Of a stretch of DNA of 64,000 nt, positions 44,608 through 52,794 are shown piece after piece. The DNA is taken from positions 1 through 64,000 of the forward strand of contig NZ_CVPE01000004.1 of NCBI RefSeq assembly GCF_001049895.1. The letters run 5' to 3'. A program made the translations under genes and the position numbers. Each line of letters starts with the position of its first letter. Position 1 is the first letter of the stretch. This stretch comes from Rubeoparvulum massiliense (GTDB taxonomy: Bacteria > Bacillota > Bacilli > Rubeoparvulales > Rubeoparvulaceae). The notes below the pieces were generated by a model. The model made no database searches and was not told the origin of the DNA. It saw only the letters and a list, made by a program, of their open reading frames with translations.

Positions 44608-46486
44608 TTTCGCTACCTCCTGTCCTCTCTTGATCTTGCGTTCCTTTTGTCTTCCCTTGTAAATTTTTATTTTGACTATGCGATGTTTGCCCCTGCCGAA
44701 TGATGTTCTTCCGATTATAGCTATGAGGACGCTTATTCATCATCCAGAGGGGAAACCGAAAGATGGTATCCTTTTGGTCAGTAAGATTGATGGGAGCCAA
44801 TGGTGACATATAGGGTATCCCAAACGAGCGGAGATGACTGAGATGAAGAAACGTCGCCAATAACCCCATTACAATTCCAAATAGACCAAAGGTAGCGGAT
44901 AAGAAGATAAACCCAAATCGTAAAACACGGATAGGGAAGCTCATGGCATAATAAGGTATCATAAAGGTTGTGATCGCAGTTAATGAGATCACAATGACCA
45001 TCCCTGCCGAGATAACCCCTGCCATTACCGCAGCCTCACCTAAAACCAAAGCGCCCACGATGGAGATGGCTGAACCAATGGCCTCCGGCATTCGAACCCC
45101 TGCTTCCCGTAAGATCTCGAAGGTGATCTGCATAAAGATGGCTTCAATCACAGCAGGGAAGGGAACACCTTCCCGTTGTGCTGCAATACTGATCAGGAGG
45201 GTTGTTGGTAACATCTCTTGATGAAAAGTAGTAAATGCAACATAGAGAGCTGGAAATAGCAAGGAAATAAAGAATGCGATGAAACGCAGAGAACGGATAA
45301 AGCCATAGTCACCAATCGTATAGTAATCTTCCGCGTCTTGAATGAACTGTATAAATAAGGTAGGCGCCAAGAGGACATAGGGTGTTCCATCCACTAAGAT
45401 GGCTACTTGACCTTCCAACAAACCGGCAACCACCGTATCGGGACGTTCCGTATTAAAAATGGTTGGGAAAATTGTAAAATATCGATCCATGATTAGTTCT
45501 TCAATATAGCTACTATCAAGAATGCCATCGATATCAATCTGCTTGATCCGTTTACGGACATCATCAACCAGTTGAGGCTCCGCTACACTATTTAAGTAGA
45601 TAATTCCTACATCGGTCTGGGTTAGACGACCAACCTTCAACAGTTCAAAGCGTAGATCTGGTGTTTTTAGGCGGCGGCGAACAAGACTCATGTTGGTAAC
45701 CAACATCTCTGTAAAGCCTTCATGGGGGCCACGCACCACATTTTGTGCTGTGGGCATCTCTACGGCTCGATGCTCCATTTCTGAGGTGGGAGCAAGATAC
45801 GCATTCGTATCATTTTCGATGAGGATTGCCGTATTGCCATTTAATACTTCTTGAACTAGCTCGTTGAATTGCGTAACCTGCTTGATTCCTGCTATGGTTA
45901 GCTGAAGCTGCGTGGTACTTCTCTGAGTTGAAGCTGATCCATCTTCTCCTGTTTTCTTTTGTTTCTCCTGCTTTCCATCCTGCTCATTTTCTGCATTTTG
46001 CTCCCCGTCACGCCGAAGGTTTTTAATCTTGCGCGTTCGTTTGTTCCATTTACGTACTCCTTTTTCATACTCATGATTTTGTTCAGTACATTCCGCTTGA
46101 CTTTGATTTTGAACAGAGGACTGCCCCTGACCTGCACCACCTTGATTGAGTGAGTCGATGTATCGGAAGATATCATTCATCACGTAATGGATGTACTCTT
46201 TTCCCACCAATCCATCTAAATAGATAACCCCCACCTTCTCCTGCCCTGTACCATCCTTCAACATGGTCATCACTAGATCTGGTGTATTTCCGAGAATGCT
46301 CTTAAGCTGTTGAAGATTCTGCTGAAGGCTGCTCGCCAGTTCCGCTTGTGCAGCAGATGAATTCTTACTTTTCTCTTGATTCTCTTGATTCCCTTGATTC
46401 CCTTGAATTCCTCCCTGCTGAGATGATTGATTACGCTGAGAGCCCTGCTGCTTGCCTCTTTTTCGTGATAATAGTCGTCCAAACAT
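44600..46486 (-). CDS. Spore germination receptor subunit GerA
   Basis: A 628-residue GerA-family protein. It has an N-terminal soluble domain, a low-complexity Gln/Asn-rich start (about 10-45) and an unusual Lys/Arg/Glu/Gln-rich insertion (about 120-195) before the conserved EVLNGNTAIL and REPEH-like region (GPHEGFTEMLVTNMSLVRRRLKTPDLR), then 5 to 6 membrane segments. GerA opens the germination response on nutrient binding. The ATG 46486 follows GAGGTG; a GTG at 46495 is an alternative. First gene of the operon gerA-gerC-D-gerB x3. Confidence 0.93.
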   Translation of the reverse strand: MFGRLLSRKRGKQQGSQRNQSSQQGGIQGNQGNQENQEKSKNSSAAQAELASSLQQNLQQLKSILGNTPDLVMTMLKDGTGQEKVGVIYLDGLVGKEYIHYVMNDIFRYIDSLNQGGAGQGQSSVQNQSQAECTEQNHEYEKGVRKWNKRTRKIKNLRRDGEQNAENEQDGKQEKQKKTGEDGSASTQRSTTQLQLTIAGIKQVTQFNELVQEVLNGNTAILIENDTNAYLAPTSEMEHRAVEMPTAQNVVRGPHEGFTEMLVTNMSLVRRRLKTPDLRFELLKVGRLTQTDVGIIYLNSVAEPQLVDDVRKRIKQIDIDGILDSSYIEELIMDRYFTIFPTIFNTERPDTVVAGLLEGQVAILVDGTPYVLLAPTLFIQFIQDAEDYYTIGDYGFIRSLRFIAFFISLLFPALYVAFTTFHQEMLPTTLLISIAAQREGVPFPAVIEAIFMQITFEILREAGVRMPEAIGSAISIVGALVLGEAAVMAGVISAGMVIVISLTAITTFMIPYYAMSFPIRVLRFGFIFLSATFGLFGIVMGLLATFLHLSHLRSFGIPYMSPLAPINLTDQKDTIFRFPLWMMNKRPHSYNRKNIIRQGQTSHSQNKNLQGKTKGTQDQERTGGSENT

Positions 46487-46573
46487 CGCATTCACCTCGC
46501 TTCATGCTCTTCTGTCTTAAATAGCTTGCCTCATTTCCATTTTGTTCATTCTTCCCCGCTCTTCACCAAAGAG

Positions 46574-46612
46574 AAAAAGGACGGCATCTCTTATTCAGAG
46601 AAAACCGTCCTT
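46574..46612 (-). terminator. Terminator after the second CalY/TasA-like gene
   Basis: An eight-bp stem AAGGACGG/CCGTCCTT (46577-46584 and 46605-46612) with a longer inner pairing, followed on the minus strand by T residues. Confidence 0.65.
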
Positions 46613-46663
46613 CAATATGAGCTAGTTCAGACTATTAAAACCAGATATCAAGCTCGATAAAAT

Positions 46664-47317
46664 TTAGGGATTATTGCGCAGTTGCTCCGCATGGAAGGTG
46701 AAATCAAAGACAAAGGTATCACCTTGCAATTGATTGCTTCCGCTAATGTCTAAAGCGGCTTCAAAGGTGATATTGACATCTCCACCATCTGCTACAGCTA
46801 AGATCGTTGGGATATTTACATAACCATTGAGGAGACCTTCTAATGAGCCATCATACAGTACGATATTGGCAGCGGGATAGAGTACTTTAATATTCATCTT
46901 CTCAATAAACTCTTCATAGGCTGGACCTGATGTGAGGCCAGCTGGATTTACATTGGCTTTCAGTTGGGTGATTTTGATATCAAGACTTCCTTCATTAATT
47001 AGGTACATCGCTCGTGTTGCCTTATCGCCAGGGGCCCAGCCTCCGAGGGCTTCAGCACCAGGTGGTGCGTAAGGGTTCAGCGTCGTATCGTAGGGGAATT
47101 TTCCAGTTGGATCAGACGCCGCAGAGTAGAACACGGGACCAGGAACTGTATCACCCATATTTCGCTCATGTCCGAGAATAACTGTACCCGCTTGGAAGTG
47201 ATTATTGGCATTCACAATATTATCCGTAAAGAGTGCCATAGTCCCACCAGCTACTGCCACAACCAAAGTAAGCATCAAGCCCATTACCACTAGTAAGCTT
47301 TTCTTATTCTTCTTCAT
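46664..47317 (-). CDS. TasA/CalY-family secreted fibre protein (second copy)
   Basis: A 217-residue secreted protein with a SipW-type signal peptide: long hydrophobic core, then TMALFTDN followed by ANNHFQAGTV, the typical sequence at the mature N terminus of TasA and CalY. The beta-rich mature part is like the amyloid matrix protein family. Cleavage is expected by the SipW encoded upstream. It lies after the shorter copy, behind a hairpin, and so may be expressed at a different level. Biofilm or spore-coat role inferred. Confidence 0.88.
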   Translation of the reverse strand: MKKNKKSLLVVMGLMLTLVVAVAGGTMALFTDNIVNANNHFQAGTVILGHERNMGDTVPGPVFYSAASDPTGKFPYDTTLNPYAPPGAEALGGWAPGDKATRAMYLINEGSLDIKITQLKANVNPAGLTSGPAYEEFIEKMNIKVLYPAANIVLYDGSLEGLLNGYVNIPTILAVADGGDVNITFEAALDISGSNQLQGDTFVFDFTFHAEQLRNNP

Positions 47318-47333
47318 GAAGTTGCACCTCCAG

Positions 47334-47358
47334 AAAAAGGGTGGGTTACCCCACCCTT
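47334..47358 (-). terminator. Intergenic hairpin between the two TasA/CalY-like genes
   Basis: A nine-bp stem AAGGGTGGG/CCCACCCTT (47337-47345 and 47350-47358) with a T run on the minus strand. It could partly terminate after the first copy or protect its mRNA end, altering the ratio of the two products. Confidence 0.55.
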
Positions 47359-47396
47359 ATTTCATTGATTATTGGTTTTAAACAAGGTTGAAAGAA

Positions 47397-47906
47397 TTAG
47401 TTCCAGCTAATCGGACCTGTGCCACCTGGATTGGTGTTATTGCGTGCTTGCACAGCAATGATCTCTACATCTACAGTGCCAGTTGCACCTTGATACTCAT
47501 TGCCTGCTTCCAAGGGGAAATAGTATTCCACAGCGAAATCAGCAGTGCCGCCTGCAGGAATCTTCACAGCATCACCTGAGATATTAATTTCAAGCGGATT
47601 TGCTCCAGTAAAGAGGGCTCCAGTTCCTGCGTAATCATCTACCTTTACCCATGCGTCCAAGGTGCCTCTATTTTCGACACGTAAGGTTGCAGATTCACGA
47701 TCGCCAGGTGCGAGGTTATCGTAGTACAGCGTATGGTGGAAAACAGGACCTCCTGTCACATCCTCAATAGCTACTGTTCCAGCAGTAAAGGTATTGTTGG
47801 CATTCGTTGTTTCATCAGTGAATAATGCGAACACACTACCTGCTACTAGCATGGTTCCTAATGCTGTTGTTGCTAAAGCCATACCTACTTTTTTCTTAAC
47901 ATTCAT
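47397..47906 (-). CDS. TasA/CalY-family secreted fibre protein (first copy)
   Basis: A 169-residue secreted protein with a SipW-type signal, GSVFALFTDE then TTNANNTFTAGTVAI. The mature part has the beta-strand pattern and LAPGDRESATLRVEN segment of camelysin/TasA proteins, which form extracellular fibres. It follows sipW after a 118-base gap and precedes the second copy. Confidence 0.9.
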   Translation of the reverse strand: MNVKKKVGMALATTALGTMLVAGSVFALFTDETTNANNTFTAGTVAIEDVTGGPVFHHTLYYDNLAPGDRESATLRVENRGTLDAWVKVDDYAGTGALFTGANPLEINISGDAVKIPAGGTADFAVEYYFPLEAGNEYQGATGTVDVEIIAVQARNNTNPGGTGPISWN

Positions 47907-48024
47907 CGTTCAACCATTCCCCTTTCACATATACACTCAATGTATTGTGGTTTTCCCCCTGGAGTTGAGAAGTATTTGGGCCCTTAACAATACCCTCCCT
48001 CTCCAGAGTGAAAATTGATAACGA

Positions 48025-48609
48025 TTAAGAATTGGCTAATTTCTCTTGCTCCTCTGAAGCATTCTCCTTATTATCCTCTTTGGTAAAGAGACGCCAAATC
48101 GACCAAAATTGACTCAGAACTAAGAAGATTCCTGGAATAAATAGTAATAGAAAAATCCCGACTTTTGTCTTCATAAATGCGAGGAATTGCCCGATGTAGG
48201 GGATAGTTATGTTGGCATATTTTCCCACCACCCTATCATGTGCCACTGGAGAGGGATCAGGGACATCGTTGTTATCACCTTTTGTAACATAATAAATTCC
48301 TTGTTCCGTCTCGTTCACTTCAATGATTCGATGGGTAATCAGGATGTTCGGGTCATCTGCAGAACGGAAGGTGATCACATCGCCTAATTCATATTCAGTT
48401 TCATTGGTATGCATTTTTATTGCAATTATGGAGCCTGTTTGGATACTGGGTTCCATTGAGCCTGAGAGAACTGACATGACTTCATGTCCCAGAATGCGGG
48501 GAGCACTCCCAGTAATCTTGGAATACCCTACTTCAATTGCCATGGTAATCAGCAGAAAAATAAACAACCAAAAAGTGACACGTTTAATCCACGACCACCA
48601 TCTATTCAT
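48025..48609 (-). CDS. sipW: ER-type signal peptidase I SipW
   Basis: A 194-residue membrane signal peptidase with an N-terminal segment (about 10-30), catalytic Ser51 in SGSMEP, and His93 in the place of the usual Lys, within NILITHRI; this Ser/His pair defines the ER type. A second segment is near residue 150-170. SipW processes TasA, CalY and TapA, all of whose likely substrates surround it. It starts 12 bases after the TapA-like gene ends. Confidence 0.95.
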   Translation of the reverse strand: MNRWWSWIKRVTFWLFIFLLITMAIEVGYSKITGSAPRILGHEVMSVLSGSMEPSIQTGSIIAIKMHTNETEYELGDVITFRSADDPNILITHRIIEVNETEQGIYYVTKGDNNDVPDPSPVAHDRVVGKYANITIPYIGQFLAFMKTKVGIFLLLFIPGIFLVLSQFWSIWRLFTKEDNKENASEEQEKLANS

Positions 48610-48620
48610 AATTCCCCTCC

Positions 48621-49580
48621 CTATCCATCTCCATTTCCTTTCGGTTCATCGAATAGATTATCATCATCTGGTTTCTCACCTATTTGCTCCTCATCTCCCT
48701 GACCATCTTCCTTTGGGTCAATGGTCATTTCATCGATAGGATTGATGATTGGAGGCTGTACTTCACCAGGAGGTGGTAGGACTGGTTCAATCCCTAACTC
48801 AGGAGTAGGATCACTCCCTAATTCATCAGGCGGTTCTTCACGAGGTGATTCCTCAACAGGAGGTTCCTCAATGGGTGGTTCTTCTTCTGGGGGTATCTTA
48901 CCATCTGGAGGTTCTTCTACTGGAGGTAGTTCTCCGACTGAAGGCTCCTCGCTAGGTGGCTGCTCTTCCAATGGTGGCTGTTCCAACTCTGCTGCTTTCT
49001 TGGCTTCTTCCTCCAAACGGATGATCGCCAGACTAAGCATCTCTTCAAAATCCAGTGCCATACGTTCTAATCTAGTCACGAGTTGATCCACATCATTCTG
49101 AATCACTTGCGCTCTCTCATCGACTGCACGTACATTTCGGAGCAGACGATGTGCTGAGTGCGAATCATCAAGCTCTACTTCTTCCTCCGCTCGTTCAACA
49201 TAGCTGTGAAAACGTACAACCATTGCATCCACATCACTTTGTAAAAGATATGCTTCTCTCACAACCACACGTAACGAGGAGATCGCACGCTCCCCCGCTT
49301 CCACGTCATCATTTGTCGTAATGCTTGGAAAATCAGCTTGGGAGTATATTGTTCTTTCCAATTCCTGTAGTTTTGAGCGCTTCTCCTCAAGTTCTTCCTC
49401 CAGGACCGATGGGAAAACAAATGCCGTTTTTAATTGCCCAGCATCTGCTTCATGATGAGTGGTCAACAAGGCAAATGAGCTCGAACTTAGCTGAGCTAGT
49501 AGTAAAGCAACTCCAGCAACGCCAAAAAAAGCCACAATTCGCTTCCGCCAACGCTTCAATTCTTTGTAATAGGAGTTCAT
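48621..49580 (-). CDS. TapA-like (DUF4047) matrix accessory protein with Pro/Glu-rich tail
   Basis: A 319-residue secreted protein. A signal peptide ends SSSFALLTTHHEADAG, the TapA/YqxM-type (DUF4047-like) SipW signal. Residues about 60-195 are coiled-coil, and about 200-319 are dominated by PPxEEPP repeats, which should form an extended linker or wall-spanning stalk. TapA helps assemble TasA fibres in B. subtilis. GGAGGGGA before the ATG 49580 sets the start. First gene of the matrix operon. Confidence 0.8.
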   Translation of the reverse strand: MNSYYKELKRWRKRIVAFFGVAGVALLLAQLSSSSFALLTTHHEADAGQLKTAFVFPSVLEEELEEKRSKLQELERTIYSQADFPSITTNDDVEAGERAISSLRVVVREAYLLQSDVDAMVVRFHSYVERAEEEVELDDSHSAHRLLRNVRAVDERAQVIQNDVDQLVTRLERMALDFEEMLSLAIIRLEEEAKKAAELEQPPLEEQPPSEEPSVGELPPVEEPPDGKIPPEEEPPIEEPPVEESPREEPPDELGSDPTPELGIEPVLPPPGEVQPPIINPIDEMTIDPKEDGQGDEEQIGEKPDDDNLFDEPKGNGDG

Positions 49581-49631
49581 ATTCCCCTCCATCGTGTGAG
49601 TTGATCTGGCTATGTCTGATTGACTAAACCC

Positions 49632-49637
49632 ATTATA
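49632..49637 (-). promoter_or_regulatory. Candidate -10 box of the matrix operon
   Basis: TATAAT on the minus strand about 52 bases before the TapA-like start. The matching -35 region is ATTTAG, a poor match, which suggests need for an activator. Confidence 0.4.
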
Positions 49638-49769
49638 TCGGGTTCATTCTTCTTCTAAATCCGTCAGGAGGTTACTCTCGCTACTCCTATAGGATGGCTA
49701 GTCTATTCAAAAGTAGCATCAAATTCACACAAAAGTGGTAGTTGGTGATCACGTAGCGATTAAAGGATC

Positions 49770-49816
49770 AAAAAAGCTATGATAGGAACCAAATGGTGCC
49801 CTACCATAGCTTTTTT
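49770..49816 (-). terminator. Terminator after the LuxR-type regulator
   Basis: A 17-bp stem with one mismatch (AAAAAAGCTATGATAGG at 49770-49786 and its complement at 49800-49816), running both ways, 24 bases past the regulator's stop. Confidence 0.8.
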
Positions 49817-49839
49817 CATAATACTGGAAAAATGTTGGC

Positions 49840-50484
49840 TTAATGATGCTGGTATTCATACTGATAGCGAACGATACCTTTCATATTGGCATATAATGCA
49901 GCTTGGGTTCGATCAGCTACCTGTAGCTTATCGAGGATCTGACTCACATGCTTCTTCACTGTATACTCTGAAATGTATAAACGACTGGCAATATCCCGAT
50001 TGGATAATCCTTCTCCTAGCGCTTTTAGCACTTCCAATTCCTTCACGGTCAAGCGACTGAGAGAATCGGATATCTTCCCTCTATTCATCATCAACTCCAT
50101 AATGCGCGAATCGTAATACTTACCTCCTTGCGATACAAGTTGAATCGCTGTAACCAGTTCTTCTGGTGTGGCTGTCTTTAGAACAAAGCCATCCACACCC
50201 GCCTCTTTTGCATCACGGAAATCCAAAAGATCCGCTTTACTATTTAAGATGATCACTTTGGTTTGAAATCCTTTCCCCTTCACATACTTCAGCAATGTAA
50301 GAGCATTCCCATCCTTTACATACATTCGAGTTACAAGTAGATCTGGGCAAAAGTGTTGCAACAGCTGGCGAGCTTCTTTCATAGTAGTAGCTTCTTCAAC
50401 ATGGATTTTTGGAAAATGTGGTATGAGGAGTGAGAGCATTCCTTTTCGTACGAGTGTTTGATCATCAACAATGACCACTTTCAA
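49840..50484 (-). CDS. NarL/LuxR-type response regulator with a degenerate receiver domain
   Basis: A 214-residue protein: receiver-like domain (1-115) and LuxR helix-turn-helix (about 145-205, with GLSNRDIASRLYISEYTVKKHVSQILDKL). The acidic pair Asp7-Asp8 and Lys103 remain, but the phospho-acceptor Asp is Arg53 (PDLLVTRM) and the conserved Thr/Ser is Asn81. It is therefore unlikely to be phosphorylated normally. It starts at TTG 50484 after GGGAGG. It lies upstream of the matrix operon with no histidine kinase beside it and may regulate that operon. Confidence 0.9.
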   Translation of the reverse strand: MKVVIVDDQTLVRKGMLSLLIPHFPKIHVEEATTMKEARQLLQHFCPDLLVTRMYVKDGNALTLLKYVKGKGFQTKVIILNSKADLLDFRDAKEAGVDGFVLKTATPEELVTAIQLVSQGGKYYDSRIMELMMNRGKISDSLSRLTVKELEVLKALGEGLSNRDIASRLYISEYTVKKHVSQILDKLQVADRTQAALYANMKGIVRYQYEYQHH

Positions 50485-50722
50485 CGTCCCATTACCTCCC
50501 TAAAAGCCGTACTGGTCTGCCACTTTTTTAAAAGCAACAACTTATTCTATGCATCCTTTCCATGAAAATATACTAGGATAACCGATAGAGATAAGCGAAA
50601 TTTTTACCCTTGGTATTGAATCCGATTCGTATAATTTCTCCTATGACCATAGTGACTTGATCCCGTGTCATTCGTAAATAAGTAATACATCCTAATTTCC
50701 ATTTGGCCATTAATTACACAAT

Positions 50723-50738
50723 TGGTCATATTGGACCA
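50723..50738. promoter_or_regulatory. Short palindrome in the gap upstream of the regulator
   Basis: TGGTC-ATATTG-GACCA, in the 479-base gap 50485-50963. No gene or RNA was recognised elsewhere in that gap, which is AT-rich. Possibly a protein-binding site; no direct evidence. Confidence 0.3.
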
Positions 50739-50908
50739 TTTTTAAGGGTAACCGTCCATTACTTCTAATAATTTCCGAATGAATCATCATGAATTCATCT
50801 TAACAGGATAAAAACTTCACAATAACTGGTACCTATTACATTCAACAATCTCCAATATTTACAAAGTTTTTACCTTTCAATTCAACACTAGCAGAAACAT
50901 GAAACATA

Positions 50909-50955
50909 CAAAGCCCCCTAGCCGCTGACTAATCAGCTTCTAGGAGGCTCTGTGA
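50909..50955 (-). terminator. Terminator after the 77-residue membrane protein gene
   Basis: AAAGCCCCCTAG pairs imperfectly with CTAGGAGGCTCTG about 20 bases away, with T residues after it on the minus strand. Confidence 0.5.
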
Positions 50956-50963
50956 TTATTAAA

Positions 50964-51197
50964 TCAACATTTCTTTTTTACTTTAATAGGGACATTCCCC
51001 ATCTTCTTATCAATCAAATTGATGGCGAGCATAATACAGCCAATAAATAGGAAGACAATGGCGATGCTGTAGTTGATGATCGTATCATTATATTTTTCCC
51101 AACGATACGTATTCAACATATCAAAGATAAAAAGCAAGATACCTAAGGGAAAAAGATAATTGAGCGACCTTTTTAAAATCAGTTTTGCCTTTTCCAT
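50964..51197 (-). CDS. Small two-span membrane protein of unknown function
   Basis: A 77-residue protein with two membrane segments (about 12-27 and 42-62), rich in Lys at the C terminus. No family recognised. AGGTGATC precedes the ATG. It is followed by a terminator and is divergent from the osmolyte transporter operon. Function unknown. Confidence 0.6.
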   Translation of the reverse strand: MEKAKLILKRSLNYLFPLGILLFIFDMLNTYRWEKYNDTIINYSIAIVFLFIGCIMLAINLIDKKMGNVPIKVKKKC

Positions 51198-51504
51198 TTG
51201 ATCACCTAGCCAATCCTTATCGATGATCGGATTTTTCCACCACCGAATTGACTCGAACCGTTTTTAGTGTACCCTGTCCTCCTTCCTTCATGCAATAAAA
51301 AAGGGGGGCTGTAACAGAATCGTTATTTGCATCGATTATCTAGGTGATTTCCTCTATCGCTACTCTTTGGGCTAAGGTTGCTATATTTGTTACACGATGA
51401 AGGGGGTATAGGGAAGGAGAATCACCATTTCCATGTGAATTCCTTCGCCTGGTTTATAATGACTAGAACCTTCGGCGTATATGTTAAGAATATTTGAAAA
51501 AAAC

Positions 51505-51532
51505 TTGACACTGGCAACTCATTTGTTATAAT
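51505..51532 (+). promoter_or_regulatory. Promoter of the osmolyte transporter operon
   Basis: TTGACA (51505-51510) and TATAAT (51527-51532) are perfect sigma-A hexamers with a 16-base spacer, 108 bases before the ATPase gene. The strength of the core with repeats lying across it implies repression. Confidence 0.85.
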
Positions 51533-51577
51533 TAGGTTGTTAGTTTAGGCAACTCATGAATTCATATAGGTTGTTAG
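51513..51577. repeat. Tandem bipartite repeat across the transporter promoter
   Basis: GGCAACTCAT (51513-51522) followed by AGGTTGTTAG (51534-51543) is repeated as GGCAACTCAT (51548-51557) and AGGTTGTTAG (51568-51577). Each pair forms a loose inverted repeat with CAAC and GTTG cores 16-17 bases apart. It overlaps the -10 box and the start of transcription. It could be the operator of the BusR-like regulator encoded at 54440-55060. Confidence 0.7.
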
Positions 51578-51639
51578 CTGACATACAGATTGCGGTATGT
51601 TTTTTTTATTCACTTTTTTCTACTAGGGAGGGAAATTAG

Positions 51640-52752
51640 ATGATTCAATTTCAAGAGGTATCGAAGAAATTCAAAGAACAATTAGCCGTACGGAACATCA
51701 CATTTACCATTGAAGAAGGGGAGTTCATCGTCTTAATCGGTGAGAGTGGTAGTGGAAAAACAACGACGATGAAGATGATCAATCGCCTGATTGAGCCAAC
51801 ATCAGGTACAATCCTGATCAATGGTCATAGTATCTCTACCATCAATCCCATTCAACTACGTCGTAGTATCGGCTATGTCATCCAGAAGGTGGGATTGTTC
51901 CCCCATATGACTGTAGGTGAAAACATTGAGATTGTACCATTGCTCAAGCATTGGTCTGCTGAAGATCGTCGTGCTCGTGCAGAAGAGCTGATGGATCTCG
52001 TAGGCCTACCTGCTAAGGAGTATTATGAGCGTTATCCCCATCAGCTTAGCGGTGGTCAACAGCAACGGATCGGAATTGCTCGGGCCTTGGCAGGAAGGCC
52101 TCATTTGATTTTAATGGATGAGCCTTTCTCTGCTCTGGATCCTATCACAAGAGAGCAACTACATGATGAAATGCTCCGTATCCATGAAGAATTAAATACA
52201 ACGATTGTGATGGTCTCCCACGACATGGATGAAGCCATTAAATTAGCCGATCGCATCGGTGTTATGAAAGATGGCGAACTGCTCCAATTTGGAACACCAG
52301 AAGAGATTCTACTAAAGCCTGCCAACCATTTTGTTGAAGACTTAGTGGGACGTGATCGGCTCTGGCGTCAGCCTGAACTCCTTGTAGTATCAGAGATCAT
52401 GTCGAAGCAATTTCCAACCATCACACCAGAGAAAAACGTGGAAGAAGCCATCCACCTCATGCACGAGAAGCGTCTAGACTATCTGCTAGTTATCAACGAG
52501 CAAGGTTTGCTCCTTGGTGAAATCACCCCCCATGAATTACATGGACAAGAGTCTCATATTGCCATACACATGTTGATGAAAAACACAATTCCACCACTGC
52601 ATCTAAATAACAATCTAGTAGATGCACTAGACCGAATGCGCCAAAAAAGACATCCAGTTCTCCCTGTGCTTGATGATGAGGGTCGCCTCTGTGGTGTTAT
52701 CACGAGAGCCAATATGTTACGTACACTTACAGACCTATTACCCATTCATTAA
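51640..52752 (+). CDS. Osmolyte ABC transporter ATPase with tandem CBS domains (OpuFA/OpuCA type)
   Basis: A 370-residue ATPase: Walker A GESGSGKTT, signature LSGGQQQRIG, Walker B LILMDEPFSALDP, then two CBS domains (about 250-370; the second contains HPVLPVLDDEG). Such ATPases drive glycine-betaine, carnitine or choline uptake, and CBS domains of OpuCA bind c-di-AMP in Listeria. It precedes a permease-binding-protein fusion, the two-gene plan of OpuFA-OpuFB. GGGAGGGAAATT precedes the ATG. Confidence 0.92.
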   Translation: MIQFQEVSKKFKEQLAVRNITFTIEEGEFIVLIGESGSGKTTTMKMINRLIEPTSGTILINGHSISTINPIQLRRSIGYVIQKVGLFPHMTVGENIEIVPLLKHWSAEDRRARAEELMDLVGLPAKEYYERYPHQLSGGQQQRIGIARALAGRPHLILMDEPFSALDPITREQLHDEMLRIHEELNTTIVMVSHDMDEAIKLADRIGVMKDGELLQFGTPEEILLKPANHFVEDLVGRDRLWRQPELLVVSEIMSKQFPTITPEKNVEEAIHLMHEKRLDYLLVINEQGLLLGEITPHELHGQESHIAIHMLMKNTIPPLHLNNNLVDALDRMRQKRHPVLPVLDDEGRLCGVITRANMLRTLTDLLPIH

Positions 52753-52794
52753 CGTAATATAACCATTCATTACTTTTATGATAGAAAGGACTTG

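Noticed and set aside
48721-49086. 121-residue Gly/Ser-rich plus-strand frame
   Set aside because: Mirror of the Pro/Glu-rich repeat of the TapA-like gene; Pro codons read in reverse give Gly.
50485-50963. Hidden gene or RNA in the 479-base gap
   Set aside because: No frame with a ribosome binding site and no conserved RNA motif was seen, only AT-rich sequence, one short palindrome and the terminator at its left end.
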